Source of the DNA: Pseudarthrobacter sp. BIM B-2242
GTDB lineage: Bacteria; Actinomycetota; Actinomycetes; Actinomycetales; Micrococcaceae
Length of the DNA stretch: 64,000 nt
Assembly (NCBI RefSeq): GCF_014764445.1
Contig: NZ_CP061722.1
Span: 186,001-250,000, forward strand
Reading direction: 5' to 3'
Shown here: in pieces, positions 24,650-33,160 of the stretch
How positions within the stretch are numbered: position 1 is the stretch's first letter
Layout: each line of letters opens with the position of its first letter
The notes under the pieces: model-generated
Told to the model about the DNA's origin: nothing
Database searches by the model: none
Seen by the model: the letters and a program-made list of their open reading frames with translations, nothing else
Made by a program: the position numbers and the translations under genes

Positions 24650-24922
24650 ATGAAGAAACGCGAAGACCTGGACCTCACGACCATTGTCGACCAGGCGTTC
24701 AACTCCTGGCTGGAAGCCAACTCTCTGCCCGGTCTGATGGCCAAGCTGCCCCCGGCCAAGCTGGAGGCCATGAAGCGGAACATGATCGGCCCGATCTACC
24801 ACGCGATCCCGCATATCATCGCCGCCCTGGAGGAGAACCCGGCGGAGACCGTGGAGGATGAGCACGAGCAGATCCTCGCCTCGTTCAAGGTCCCCGACAA
24901 CCTGGATGGCCTGCTGCCGTGA
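24650..24922 (+). CDS. Hypothetical protein, 90 aa (leaderless)
   Basis: Small helical protein (TTIVDQAFNSWLEANSLPGL, HAIPHIIAALEENPAETV). First gene of a three-gene operon, with the next start overlapping its stop by 4 nt. No family recognised. Confidence 0.72.
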   Translation: MKKREDLDLTTIVDQAFNSWLEANSLPGLMAKLPPAKLEAMKRNMIGPIYHAIPHIIAALEENPAETVEDEHEQILASFKVPDNLDGLLP

Positions 24923-25245
24923 CCCGACGAATCCTCTCCGAGGCCACAGCCGAGTCGGAGGACAACTACACGATCACGGTCCGGGGCCTCTCCGAAGACT
25001 CCGCCCTCGGGGCGCCCCGGCTGGCTAACCGCGGCGCCGTGGACATCGCAGTCACCGGCCCGGACGGCACGTACCTGAAGTTCCGGCTCAACGGCGACGA
25101 GGCAGCCCACATCGTGGCACCCATCGCCGTCGGTGCCGTGGAGCATGAATCCGAAGGTGACGTCGCCCGCCGCTACCTCCGTGAGATGGGTCCGTTCAGC
25201 CCGGAGCACCAGGCTGACCTGGAGCGCAGGGCGGCCCTGGATTGA
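24919..25245 (+). CDS. Hypothetical protein, 108 aa
   Basis: GTG start overlapping the previous stop by 4 nt. Beta-rich middle (GAVDIAVTGPDGTYLKFRLN) and a helical C-terminus (ARRYLREMGPFSPEHQADLE). Soluble. No family recognised. Confidence 0.68.
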   Translation: MTRRILSEATAESEDNYTITVRGLSEDSALGAPRLANRGAVDIAVTGPDGTYLKFRLNGDEAAHIVAPIAVGAVEHESEGDVARRYLREMGPFSPEHQADLERRAALD

Positions 25246-25451
25246 GCTCCGCTCAGGAGGACCTGCTTGCGCCTCTGGTCACCGGACTGCGGCGCTCATC
25301 GCTCATCGGGACGCTGATCAACGTGGGAATGGCCCTGGCCACCGGCAGCGAGACATCGGTGATGTTCGCCTGTATCTGGCTCGGCGCCGCTATCCTGGCC
25401 TCCCAGTGGCGGCACCGGATGTCCGACCGGCAGGGCCTCGCCGCCGCGTGA
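25242..25451 (+). CDS. Hypothetical small membrane protein, 69 aa
   Basis: TTG start overlapping the previous stop by 4 nt. One or two short hydrophobic segments (IGTLINVGMALATGSETSVM, FACIWLGAAILAS). Last gene of the 24650 operon. Confidence 0.6.
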   Translation: MSSAQEDLLAPLVTGLRRSSLIGTLINVGMALATGSETSVMFACIWLGAAILASQWRHRMSDRQGLAAA

Positions 25452-25470
25452 TCGGCCGCCACCGCGGTGT

Positions 25471-25484
25471 CTACGCATGACCAT
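25471..25484 (+). promoter_or_regulatory. Class 2 motif followed closely by a terminator
   Basis: CTACGCATGACCAT; the upstream half is perfect and the downstream half diverges. No gene follows before the terminator at 25521. Confidence 0.4.
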
Positions 25485-25520
25485 TGCCGTACGGCGCCCC
25501 AGCCACTGCGGGCAAAGAAA

Positions 25521-25566
25521 AAGCCGGACCTGACGCGACTGGCCTCTCGTCAGGTCCGGCTTCTTG
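25521..25566 (+). terminator. Strong terminator hairpin
   Basis: Perfect 15-bp stem AAGCCGGACCTGACG / CGTCAGGTCCGGCTT (25521-25535, 25548-25562) followed by CTTGT. With the motif at 25471 it would define a transcript of roughly 80-90 nt. The remainder up to 25716 holds no clear gene. Confidence 0.7.
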
Positions 25567-25716
25567 TCCACCCACTGAACAAAAACACGCACCAGTAGAA
25601 GTGTAACCCACAACCACTGGTACGTCTCCTGTGTCGATAGCCGGTAATGTGCTGCCAAATCCGCGCCCGTAAATGTCCTCGGCTCTACTCTTGACCCAAA
25701 GCGGCGAGAGGAAGCC

Positions 25717-26532
25717 ATGTCAGAGCAGGTCATGAGCCAGGTCAAGCCGGTTCAACTTCGGTACAGAATGCAGACGGACGGCGGTCTTTCGGCCGAAGAG
25801 GCAGAGTTGTACCTGCTTGCTGCCGTAGACGAGGTCAGCCTGGCATGCCTTTTGGTCCAGGTCGCCAACGCTCACTACGACAATCCCCTTGACGACGCGC
25901 CTCAGACTCCTGAGGACTTTGCGCGCTACCGGCGCTTTATCCGAGTCATATCAATCTCCTATCGGAATCCGTGGGAGATCGTCTTTGAAGTCCTAGGTAC
26001 TGCAGGAGCGGTAGCTGCTGCCATCACTGCCATGTACACCCTGCGCAGCACGCGACGAAAAACCGAAGCGGAGACGGAAAAGCTGCTGGCCGAGACTAAG
26101 AGGACTGAAGCTGAAACCCGCAAGCTGGAGATGGACTTGGCGACCGCCGAAGACCTCCGCAAGAAACGGGCGGATTACGAGCAGACCAAGCATGAGATAG
26201 ACCTTGCCAGCACAATCATCTCAAAGGAGCGGCAGGACCGACCGATACGCGAACTTCTTGCCGAGGTCGTCTTGGACGGAAAGGACGAATTCCGTATCGG
26301 ATATATCGACACGGGCCTGTCATTTCTCAGGGAAACGCTTGCACTTTCCCTGGACGAAGTCATGGACAAGGCCAAAGGGCCTGATGCCATCATAAACACC
26401 GATGAACAACGGGCACTCGCTCGATATATCGCCAACAACACCCGATTAATCGCATCAATCAGGCGTCTCGATGACATCGAGAGGTCCGCCACGGCCCTCG
26501 ATGGGGATGGCCAGGAACCGTCAAGCGCATAA
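25717..26532 (+). CDS. Hypothetical membrane-anchored coiled-coil protein, 271 aa
   Basis: GAGAGGAAGCC precedes the ATG. One membrane segment near 92-108 (VLGTAGAVAAAITAMY), followed by a long charged coiled coil (KTEAETEKLLAETKRTEAET and on to about 180) and a soluble C-terminal domain with RALARYIANNTRLIASIRRL. The coding DNA is visibly less GC-rich than its neighbours, a sign of separate origin. No family recognised. Confidence 0.75.
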   Translation: MSEQVMSQVKPVQLRYRMQTDGGLSAEEAELYLLAAVDEVSLACLLVQVANAHYDNPLDDAPQTPEDFARYRRFIRVISISYRNPWEIVFEVLGTAGAVAAAITAMYTLRSTRRKTEAETEKLLAETKRTEAETRKLEMDLATAEDLRKKRADYEQTKHEIDLASTIISKERQDRPIRELLAEVVLDGKDEFRIGYIDTGLSFLRETLALSLDEVMDKAKGPDAIINTDEQRALARYIANNTRLIASIRRLDDIERSATALDGDGQEPSSA

Positions 26533-26543
26533 GCTGGCTCCAG

Positions 26544-26930
26544 CTATCGCGTGGCTGCTCCACGCCCCGGGGCCGGCAGCGGCGTGCGGGTGAAGTCGTC
26601 CGGGTCCACCCTCATCAGCGCCTCGGCGTCGAACGGGGCGACCCCGTACAGCCGGTCATTGGCGAACAGCACCATGACCTTCTCCGAGTAGACGACGGTG
26701 AGCTGGAACCAGGTCATTGCCGCCCCGCCGACACCCTTGAACGGGCCGGAGGTGGAACCGAACCACCGCGGCACCGAGTGGACACAGTTCAGGTCATCCA
26801 AGTCGAAACCGGACAGACGGCCGTTGGCCTCCATCTCCAGGCAGGCGTCGGAGACCCGCTGCGCAACGGGCGGCGTCACCAGGTCATCGATCAGGACGGT
26901 CACCAGGTTGGGTCGTTGTCCGGGCTTCAT
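26544..26930 (-). CDS. Hypothetical protein, 128 aa
   Basis: Last of three minus-strand genes that overlap by 4 nt each. Soluble, with FQLTVVYSEKVMVLFANDRL and LYGVAPFDAEALMRVDPDDF. No family recognised. A 'YGVAPFDAEAL' segment resembles 'VGAAPYDPAAI' in the upstream gene, so the two may share an ancestor. Confidence 0.7.
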   Translation of the reverse strand: MKPGQRPNLVTVLIDDLVTPPVAQRVSDACLEMEANGRLSGFDLDDLNCVHSVPRWFGSTSGPFKGVGGAAMTWFQLTVVYSEKVMVLFANDRLYGVAPFDAEALMRVDPDDFTRTPLPAPGRGAATR

Positions 26931-27220
26931 GCGGCTTCTCTCGTAAAAATAGTGGCGTCCCGGGCCTCGATGGCTGCGGGATCGTAGGGTGCTGCCCCGA
27001 CCAGGCGGGCGCTGGCGCGCCGGTCCTCGGCGATCAGCAGCATGGCAGCGGGGGAGTGGAGGACCGTGGCGGTCCCGGCCTTGGTCGGCCAGGTGACGAA
27101 CCCGGTGAATGCCGCGGGGTCACAGGACCCAAGGCCCCGGGCGTCCAGCGCGGCGGTGGCGCTGGCCTGCATGGACGGGGTCAGCAGCATGTCGATGACG
27201 GCCCGGGCCAGGGTGGTCAT
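26927..27220 (-). CDS. Hypothetical protein, 97 aa
   Basis: Middle gene of the 27411 operon. Contains TVLHSPAAMLLIAEDRRASA and ARLVGAAPYDPAAIEARDAT, similar in layout to the C-terminal part of the downstream gene. No family recognised. Confidence 0.68.
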   Translation of the reverse strand: MTTLARAVIDMLLTPSMQASATAALDARGLGSCDPAAFTGFVTWPTKAGTATVLHSPAAMLLIAEDRRASARLVGAAPYDPAAIEARDATIFTREAA

Positions 27221-27411
27221 GCAAGCGCCAGCTGGGACTTGTTGACCGCGATCGGTTCGTCCAGCGGGAACGTGGAGCCGACGATCTGGGTGACGAGCAG
27301 GTGCGCGGAATTGGTGGCCGGTTCAGCCTCGACCAGTGCGCCGATGGTCAGTCCTTCCTGCTGGTCGTAGTGGTCGGCTTCGACAACGGTGTAGGTGCGG
27401 CTCTGGGCCAT
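27217..27411 (-). CDS. Hypothetical small protein, 64 aa
   Basis: First gene of the operon. GAAGGAGCACCA precedes the ATG, 30 nt below a class 1 promoter. Beta-rich (RTYTVVEADHYDQQEGLTIG, HLLVTQIVGSTFPL). No family recognised. Confidence 0.68.
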   Translation of the reverse strand: MAQSRTYTVVEADHYDQQEGLTIGALVEAEPATNSAHLLVTQIVGSTFPLDEPIAVNKSQLALA

Positions 27412-27440
27412 TGGTGCTCCTTCGGTAGCGGGTACACCTC

Positions 27441-27470
27441 ATGTGTGCGGCCCGGCACCCACGACTCCCC
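27441..27470 (-). promoter_or_regulatory. Class 1 promoter for the 27411 operon, with leader
   Basis: GGGGAG (27470-27465), 15 bp, CGCACACAT ending at 27441; 8th base A; ribosome binding site before the ATG. Confidence 0.65.
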
Positions 27471-27576
27471 GCCGGGCCCTCCGGTTGCCCCTTCGGGTTC
27501 AACACGTTGCAGGTAGGCTGCAGCGGACGAGCAAGAACAAGACAACGCCCGCAAGCTCAAGGAACACGACAGCCCC

Positions 27577-28203
27577 ATGCCTCACCAGGTGCAACCCACC
27601 CATCCCCTCAGTTACTGGCTTTCACCGGAACTGGCGAAGGTCAGCCCGCCCAACGCGCCGTCACGGCTCCGGGAGCTGGCTGACACGCAGGGCACCCTCG
27701 CCGCAGCGTGGAGCAGCGCAATCGGCGCAGGTCCCGTCGCTGCCCTCACGGGTTTCTTCATTGCGGCGTTGACGGGAAGTGCCGCCTGGGCGGTAGTCAT
27801 GCTCCTGGTGGGCGCAGCCCTGACCTGGGTCGGCTTGGTGATGTGGCGGCGCGTCCGCCGCACCCTGCCCGGCACAAACCGCGTTCTCATCAGCCGCGGA
27901 CCTGGCAGTGCACGGGGCGGCATCGTCATGGTCGCCGGCCTGGCTGTCTTTGTGGGGGCCGCCATGGCCACAGCGCTCCCTACAGCCGCGGCCAACGGCA
28001 CCCTTGCCGCAGTAGTCGGCTCCTACCTGCTCATTATTGCCCTCCTGGTCGCCTGGATCGTGGTCCCGTCTACAGTGCAGGGTCGTGCCCGTGAATCATT
28101 CCGCCGACGGGTCAATACGGACGCCGGCCTGCGGAACGCCGTGGAGCGGGACCTTGCAACGTGGCGTGCCCCTTACGGCAACTCGTCCTACGGCCCGCTC
28201 TGA
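27577..28203 (+). CDS. Hypothetical four-helix membrane protein, 208 aa
   Basis: Hydrophobic segments near 50-70, 72-90, 115-135 and 142-165, then a basic C-terminus (RARESFRRRV). A canonical-looking -10 (TAGGCT near 27510) and CAAGGAACACG upstream of the ATG suggest a housekeeping-type promoter with a leader. No family recognised. Confidence 0.75.
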   Translation: MPHQVQPTHPLSYWLSPELAKVSPPNAPSRLRELADTQGTLAAAWSSAIGAGPVAALTGFFIAALTGSAAWAVVMLLVGAALTWVGLVMWRRVRRTLPGTNRVLISRGPGSARGGIVMVAGLAVFVGAAMATALPTAAANGTLAAVVGSYLLIIALLVAWIVVPSTVQGRARESFRRRVNTDAGLRNAVERDLATWRAPYGNSSYGPL

Positions 28204-28210
28204 GGCTTCC

Positions 28211-28240
28211 GGTGCTGGCTGCCTCCGGTGCCGCACACAT
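28211..28240 (+). promoter_or_regulatory. Class 1 promoter for the PspA gene, with leader
   Basis: CCGCACACAT at 28231-28240; 8th base G. The -35 part is GGTGCT. TAGGAT also overlaps at 28240-28245, so a housekeeping -10 could serve as well. Confidence 0.5.
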
Positions 28241-28275
28241 AGGATGCGGAAATCATCACCGACAGAAAGACCCCC

Positions 28276-29004
28276 GTGAAGCAGAGTATTTTCGCCCGCG
28301 TGGCCCAGCTCGCCAAGGCCAACATCAACGCCCTCCTGGATCAGGCGGAAGACCCGCAGAAGATGCTGGACCAGATGGTCCGGGACTACTCGGCCAACAT
28401 CCGTGAAGCCGAGGCCGCCGTCGCGCAGACCATCGGCAACGTTCGCATGGCCGAGGAGGACTACCGGCGGGCCGTCAACGACGCCAGCTCCTGGGGCAAC
28501 AAGGCCATCGCTGCCTCCCGCAAGGCAGATGAGTTCCGCTCCGCCGGGAACAGCGTGGACGCCGACAAGTTTGATGCCCTCGCCAGGCTCGCTCTGCAGC
28601 GGCAGATGACCGCCGAATCCACCGCCAAGGGTCAGGAGCCCGGCCTGGCGGCGCAGAACGAGGTCGTCGACAAGCTCAAGGGCGGGCTCGACCAGATGAA
28701 GGGCAAGCTGCATGAGCTGACCGCCAAACGCAATGAGCTGGTGGCCCGGTCCCGGACGGCCGCCGCGCAGTCCCAGGTCCATGATGCGCTCAAAGCACTG
28801 GACGCCGGGGACCCCACCTCTGCGATCGGCCGGTACGAGGAGAACATCCGCCGCCAGGAAGCCACGGTCCGCGGGCAGCAGGAACTCGCCGCCTCGTCCC
28901 TGGACGCCCAGTTCGCCTCTCTCGAAGACCTCGGAGAGCAGACCGAAATCGAGGCACGGCTGGCCGCCCTGAAGTCCATGGACCGAAAAGCCATCGACTA
29001 CTAG
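28276..29004 (+). CDS. pspA: PspA/IM30 (ESCRT-III-like) membrane stress protein
   Basis: 242 aa, almost wholly helical. N-terminal MKQSIFARVAQLAKANINAL and ALLDQAEDPQKMLDQMVRDY are hallmarks of PspA, followed by the long hairpin with AAVAQTIGNVRMAEEDYRRA. The family polymerises on the inner face of the membrane and counteracts membrane damage. GTG start with AGAAAGACC upstream. Length is normal. A plasmid copy may answer to stress from envelope proteins encoded around it. Confidence 0.92.
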   Translation: MKQSIFARVAQLAKANINALLDQAEDPQKMLDQMVRDYSANIREAEAAVAQTIGNVRMAEEDYRRAVNDASSWGNKAIAASRKADEFRSAGNSVDADKFDALARLALQRQMTAESTAKGQEPGLAAQNEVVDKLKGGLDQMKGKLHELTAKRNELVARSRTAAAQSQVHDALKALDAGDPTSAIGRYEENIRRQEATVRGQQELAASSLDAQFASLEDLGEQTEIEARLAALKSMDRKAIDY

Positions 29005-29017
29005 GACGCTCCTCCTC

Positions 29018-29052
29018 AGAGGCCCTGGACCCCGCAGGTCCGGGGCCTCTGG
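29018..29052 (+). terminator. Hairpin terminator after pspA
   Basis: AGAGGCCC..GGACC pairs with GGTCC..GGGCCTCT (29018-29031, 29037-29050), with one mismatch. Confidence 0.6.
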
Positions 29053-29078
29053 CGTTTCTGACACCCGGCCGCACACAA
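29049..29078 (+). promoter_or_regulatory. Class 1-like leaderless promoter for 29086
   Basis: CCGCACACAA at 29069-29078 (final T replaced by A), 7 nt to the ATG. The -35 part is weak. Confidence 0.5.
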
Positions 29079-29085
29079 CCCAGGC

Positions 29086-29979
29086 ATGACCGACGTATCC
29101 CTCCGCCCCCGCAAGTCCGCCGGCGTTCCCGGCGGCGGTGAATTCACCGCCTACGCCCACCAGGACCCGACCGTCTCCCTGGGCCGGCACACCGCCCCCA
29201 CCTCGAACCTGACAGTTCCCGAGTCGCTGCGCATGGCGCATTTCCAGGACCCTGATCTGCAGTACAACCTCGAGTGGGCAGTGAAAGGCAGCTTCGAATC
29301 CGGCGGCCTGGCCGACTACCACGCCGAGAACTTTAGCGACCACCTCCGCAACCTGCATTACGAGGAGTCCGCGAACTACTACTCCAAGGCATGCCAGGCC
29401 TACGCCGACGGCGGCGACTGGGAGGCCGTCATCGCCGAGGCCGCGGCGGCCGACACCGCCCTGCACCCCGGCGGGAAGCTCGCCGAGGGCTACACCCCTC
29501 CCGTCGCCGAACACCTCCCCGGCTACCTGGACAGCACCATGGAGATCGGTTCCAAGTACGACGGCTTCCGGGACGGCGCCCAGATTGCCAAGGACATCCG
29601 CAAGGACCTCGCCGAGGCCCAGAAAGCCAACTACCTCCCGGCCTCGGTGGCCTTCTCGGTGAAGACCGACAAGTTCTCCGGCGGCCAGGCCATCCGCGTC
29701 GTCGTCCAGAACGTCACCGACGCCGACCGGACCATGGGCTCCACCGATCTGGACCGGCACGGCGACATCGACACGCTGCCCGAATTCAAAGAACTCGGCA
29801 AGCGCGTCGAAGCGATCACAAATGCCTACAACCGGCAGGACGTAAACATGGGCCGGGACTACTCCAACGTCTCCTACTACAGCTCCGTCGACATCGAAAC
29901 CGACCGCGGGCGCCAGTTCCGCGAAGCCGAAGCAGCCCAGCGCAAAGCCAACGCCGCAGCCCGCGCAGCAAAGAAGTAA
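29086..29979 (+). CDS. LPD29-like domain protein with GVPGGGEF N-terminal tag
   Basis: 297 aa. Residues 8-33 carry the shared tag (SAGVPGGGEFTAYAHQDPTV, then SL). The C-terminal half matches what I know of LPD29, a domain of 'large polyvalent proteins' on plasmids and phages: AKDIRKDLAEAQ, SVAFSVKTDKFSGGQAIRVV, then a NAYNRQDVNMGRDYSNVSYY region. The middle is helical. LPD domains are thought to act in conjugation or early defence evasion, but the role is not established. First of three genes reading into 29991 and 31430. Confidence 0.75.
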   Translation: MTDVSLRPRKSAGVPGGGEFTAYAHQDPTVSLGRHTAPTSNLTVPESLRMAHFQDPDLQYNLEWAVKGSFESGGLADYHAENFSDHLRNLHYEESANYYSKACQAYADGGDWEAVIAEAAAADTALHPGGKLAEGYTPPVAEHLPGYLDSTMEIGSKYDGFRDGAQIAKDIRKDLAEAQKANYLPASVAFSVKTDKFSGGQAIRVVVQNVTDADRTMGSTDLDRHGDIDTLPEFKELGKRVEAITNAYNRQDVNMGRDYSNVSYYSSVDIETDRGRQFREAEAAQRKANAAARAAKK

Positions 29980-29990
29980 GGACCAGCCCC

Positions 29991-31433
29991 ATGACCACGA
30001 TCAGCCGCCCCCGTGTCGACGCCGGTGTCCCCGCCGGAGGGGAGTTCAAGGCTTACGGCCACTCCGACGCCGTGCTGTCACTGCCCGCCCCGGCACCCTC
30101 CGACGCCATCCACGGCGAAGGGACCCTCTACCCGGAGGACGTGTTCGCGCATGCCGCAGCCTACAGCGGGCCCGGCGTGGTGCCGGCCGTGGAGCGCCAG
30201 TACGCGATGACCACGACCGAGACCGGCCGTCAGCTGCTCCTGCAGAAGCTGGACGCCTACTACAACCGCGAATCGGAGTACGCCGGATCCCGCCCGTCTA
30301 ACGACCTCACCCCGCAGCGCTGCGACCAGCTCGCCGAGCTCGGCTACACCGACATCCGGCAGGTCAGTGGTGGGAAGGTGAAGAACCTCTACGGCATCAA
30401 CTCCATCACGGAGAACGGGATCACCCCGGACCGGCTGGAGATCATCGGCCGCTTCAAGCGGCACGAGAGCCAGTGGTCGGCGTGGGAGAAGGAGGCCTAC
30501 CTGACCGCCCCCGTCGAGGACCTCGATGCCCTGACGAGCACGGATCTTCCGACGCCGAAGGATGAGTACCTGGCCACCATGGCGCTCCTGGGCACTGAGA
30601 AGTACACCAGGGCACGGGACGCCATGGCCGTCGGGATCAAGTTCCGCGGCCTGATCGAGGCAGACCACCACTCCCCGGAACTGCTGCACGGGCTCTACCA
30701 GGCACTGCCGACCACGAAGAGCAACGCCTGGAACATCGTGCAGCTGGCCGACAAGGGCATTACGCCCGACCACCTGAAGAAGTACGGCACCAAAGCCTGC
30801 GAGACGTTCTCCGGCAAGGACCTGGACGCTTCCGGCCTAAAGCCCGCGGTCATCAAGGGCCTGGTAGCTTCCGGTGTCCGGGGCGATCTGGCCTACTACC
30901 GACAGCTCCACACCGCCGGCTACACCAAGGGCAGCGACCTGAAAGACGCCAGCCGCGCCCTGGAAACCACCGACGTCACCACCCTCACCCGCGCCCGCCG
31001 GCACGCCAGCGGCGAGCAGATGGCACTCTTCAAAGGCGCCACGAAGAAGAAGATCACCCTCGATGACGCCCGCGCCATCGGCCGGCTGGCCAAGGCCGGA
31101 ATCGACGAACCGGACCAGCTCCGGACGTGGACGACATCCATCCACGCCGAAGCCAACCGGTACATCGACCGGGACCAGAGCCTCCTGGCCATCCACGCCG
31201 ACTTCATCGAAGCCGGCGTCACCCCGGAGCGGCTCGGCGAAATCACCCGGGCCGGCATTCCCGTCACCGAAGCGGCAGCGCACGCCAAGACCCAGGACCT
31301 CTGGGCTGCGGGCAAGACCTTCCGCGATGAGTACGCCGCCACCGAGCAGCGCCGGTTCGAGCAGCGCTGGATCAGGGAACCGAAGCCCTGGGCGTTCACC
31401 GAGGCGACCTACCGTGACGGAGCCGGCCAGTGA
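29991..31433 (+). CDS. Large helical repeat protein with GVPAGGEF N-terminal tag
   Basis: 480 aa. Tag at about 7-33 (PRVDAGVPAGGEFKAYGHSD, then LSL). The rest is helical, with recurring short units built around 'G(I/Y)T..(H/R)L..Y' (ADKGITPDHLKKYG, ENGITPDRLEIIG, EAGVTPERLGEITR), like an irregular solenoid. No catalytic motif seen. Weak AAGGACCAG upstream; 11 nt after the previous stop. Function unknown. Confidence 0.75.
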   Translation: MTTISRPRVDAGVPAGGEFKAYGHSDAVLSLPAPAPSDAIHGEGTLYPEDVFAHAAAYSGPGVVPAVERQYAMTTTETGRQLLLQKLDAYYNRESEYAGSRPSNDLTPQRCDQLAELGYTDIRQVSGGKVKNLYGINSITENGITPDRLEIIGRFKRHESQWSAWEKEAYLTAPVEDLDALTSTDLPTPKDEYLATMALLGTEKYTRARDAMAVGIKFRGLIEADHHSPELLHGLYQALPTTKSNAWNIVQLADKGITPDHLKKYGTKACETFSGKDLDASGLKPAVIKGLVASGVRGDLAYYRQLHTAGYTKGSDLKDASRALETTDVTTLTRARRHASGEQMALFKGATKKKITLDDARAIGRLAKAGIDEPDQLRTWTTSIHAEANRYIDRDQSLLAIHADFIEAGVTPERLGEITRAGIPVTEAAAHAKTQDLWAAGKTFRDEYAATEQRRFEQRWIREPKPWAFTEATYRDGAGQ

Positions 31434-32407
31434 CCGACCTGCTCTCCCGTATCCCCGCCGAGCACCTGCTGCGGCTGACCACCCTGAACCTCAACCACGA
31501 CCCGGCAGAGATCGAACGCCGCACCGGAATGGCCTGCGACGAACTCAGTGTCCTGGCCTCGGAAATCCTCTGCCTGCAGGAGGTGAGCTTCGAGCATGAC
31601 GGCTCCGCGCAGCTGGCAGCCGTCACCGCCGAAACCGGGCTGGCCGTCGTGGCCGCGACCGCCCAGGCCCGGTCCAAGCACGGCATCCTGACAGGCAACG
31701 CCGTGCTCTCGTCCCTGCCGGTGCTGGAGGCCGGCAGGATCGAATTCGGCACCCCGCAGGCGCCCCTGCAGGTGGCCGAGTACGCCGTGCTGCAGGCCCG
31801 GACCGGGCAGAGCCTCATCATCGTCTCCGCGCACCTGTGCTGGGGCGGGGACAGGGAAGGTGTGCGCCTGGCCCAGATGACCGCCATCGACGGCCGCGTC
31901 CGGGACCTGGTGGAGCGGTACCGTGACCGGCATCCGGTAGCCATCCTGGCCGGTGACTTCAACACCGAACCGGACAGCGACACCCACCGTTTCCTCACCG
32001 GCCGCGGCGCCGGGACCAACGGCGGCTACACCTATTGGACCGACACGTTCACAGTCGCGGGTGACCCGGATGACGCTGTCACCGTGGCCGCCGGCAACCA
32101 CTGGGCCCAGGTGACCGCCCGCGGGGTGGGCATCGACTTTCCCGAGATGCTCCCGGACCGGCGCATCGACTTCGTCTACACCTACGGCTGGGCTTACGGG
32201 CGCACCGGCAGCCCGGTCGCGGTCAGGCGCTGCTTCACGGACACGACCAGGTACGGGTTCCCCGCCTCGGACCATTACGGGCTGACCGCGGATCTGTGGA
32301 CCCCGCCGGTTCCCGGTGCCAACATCACTATCGAGGCCGGCCACGAGACGGCACCGACCGGGCAGCTCGCCGTCATCACCCCCGACCAGGACCCTGTCCT
32401 CGTCTAA
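31430..32407 (+). CDS. Endonuclease/exonuclease/phosphatase (EEP) family protein
   Basis: 325 aa, GTG start overlapping the previous stop by 4 nt. EEP superfamily signatures in order: LTTLNLNHD (start of fold), ILCLQEV (metal-binding Glu), VSAHLCWGG (catalytic His strand), LAGDFNTEPDS, RIDFVYTYG, and the final SDHYGLTAD. These metal-dependent phosphodiesterases act on nucleic acids, nucleotides or inositol phosphates; the substrate cannot be told. The ~35-residue C-terminal extension is unmatched. Confidence 0.86.
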   Translation: MTDLLSRIPAEHLLRLTTLNLNHDPAEIERRTGMACDELSVLASEILCLQEVSFEHDGSAQLAAVTAETGLAVVAATAQARSKHGILTGNAVLSSLPVLEAGRIEFGTPQAPLQVAEYAVLQARTGQSLIIVSAHLCWGGDREGVRLAQMTAIDGRVRDLVERYRDRHPVAILAGDFNTEPDSDTHRFLTGRGAGTNGGYTYWTDTFTVAGDPDDAVTVAAGNHWAQVTARGVGIDFPEMLPDRRIDFVYTYGWAYGRTGSPVAVRRCFTDTTRYGFPASDHYGLTADLWTPPVPGANITIEAGHETAPTGQLAVITPDQDPVLV

Positions 32408-32421
32408 GGCATCCGGCGGCC

Positions 32422-32451
32422 GGGGAGGGCAACCCCGGCCGCCACACACAT
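32422..32451 (+). promoter_or_regulatory. Class 1 leaderless promoter for 32459
   Basis: GGGGAG at 32422-32427, 15 bp, CACACACAT ending at 32451 (CCACACACAT variant), 7 nt to the ATG. Confidence 0.6.
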
Positions 32452-32458
32452 GAGGCAC

Positions 32459-33145
32459 ATGACTGCCTCCGTTGCGCACCCCTACCGCCCCTACATCGAC
32501 GTCGTCCGTATCAGCACCGGAGGCGTGATGAACACCGTCGAAACTGTGCGGCGGCTCGACACCGGGCTCGATCAGGCTTCCGTCGACGAACTGACCACCC
32601 TGGGACGCAGCATCCTCCTCTCCGTGTACGGACTCTTGAACCGCCTGATCCCGCTGGGACTGGCCGCTCTGCTGATCTCCGTCGTCGGCTGGGGCCGCTT
32701 CTGGTCACCTGCCGCCGCGGGAGCAGGAGCCGCAGCCCTGCTCGTCGGGGTCCTCGCTGAAGCGAAGCTCCGGAAGGCCGCGAAGCGCATCAACCAGCTG
32801 TTCGGATCGCTTCACGCCTCCGGCGCCCTGCTGGCTCCCTGGGAGAACACCGTCACAGAAGACATCGACCGCATCGACAAGGTCTTGCAGGCCCTGCACG
32901 CCCGCGGCGACTTCTCCCTGGACGACCGGGCCCGGGAGGCCGTCGTCAAGGCCGCATCCCAGCACGATCGGGAACCGCGGCCGAAGCATTCCCGGATTGC
33001 CGCCTCCGACGCCACAGACGAGGCCACCACGGCCATCCGGGCCCTCGTGAAAGAGCAGACCGCGTTGAGCGCAGCCGATGTCGCCGCCGCCGAGCTGGCC
33101 ATCACAGCGTTTGAAGCCGCCGCCGCAGAAGCACTCAGGAAGTAA
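32459..33145 (+). CDS. Hypothetical membrane protein, 228 aa (leaderless)
   Basis: Two hydrophobic segments near 55-100 (YGLLNRLIPLGLAALLISVV, AAGAGAAALLVGVLA), then a helical cytoplasmic region with TVTEDIDRIDKVLQALHARG and a coiled C-terminus. Same general layout as the next gene, including a DxRRIDxxLxxLxA-type segment, so they may be distant paralogues. Start set by the promoter spacing. Confidence 0.72.
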   Translation: MTASVAHPYRPYIDVVRISTGGVMNTVETVRRLDTGLDQASVDELTTLGRSILLSVYGLLNRLIPLGLAALLISVVGWGRFWSPAAAGAGAAALLVGVLAEAKLRKAAKRINQLFGSLHASGALLAPWENTVTEDIDRIDKVLQALHARGDFSLDDRAREAVVKAASQHDREPRPKHSRIAASDATDEATTAIRALVKEQTALSAADVAAAELAITAFEAAAAEALRK

Positions 33146-33160
33146 GGAAGACTGGCACCC

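Noticed and set aside
23755..24783. Long open frame antisense to the TM2 gene (similar ones at 22590-23738, 28096-29760 and 31409-32479, minus strand)
   Set aside because: These are typical GC-rich shadow frames: no ribosome binding site or promoter, low-complexity Gly/Arg/Val composition, and they lie fully opposite genes with recognised domains.
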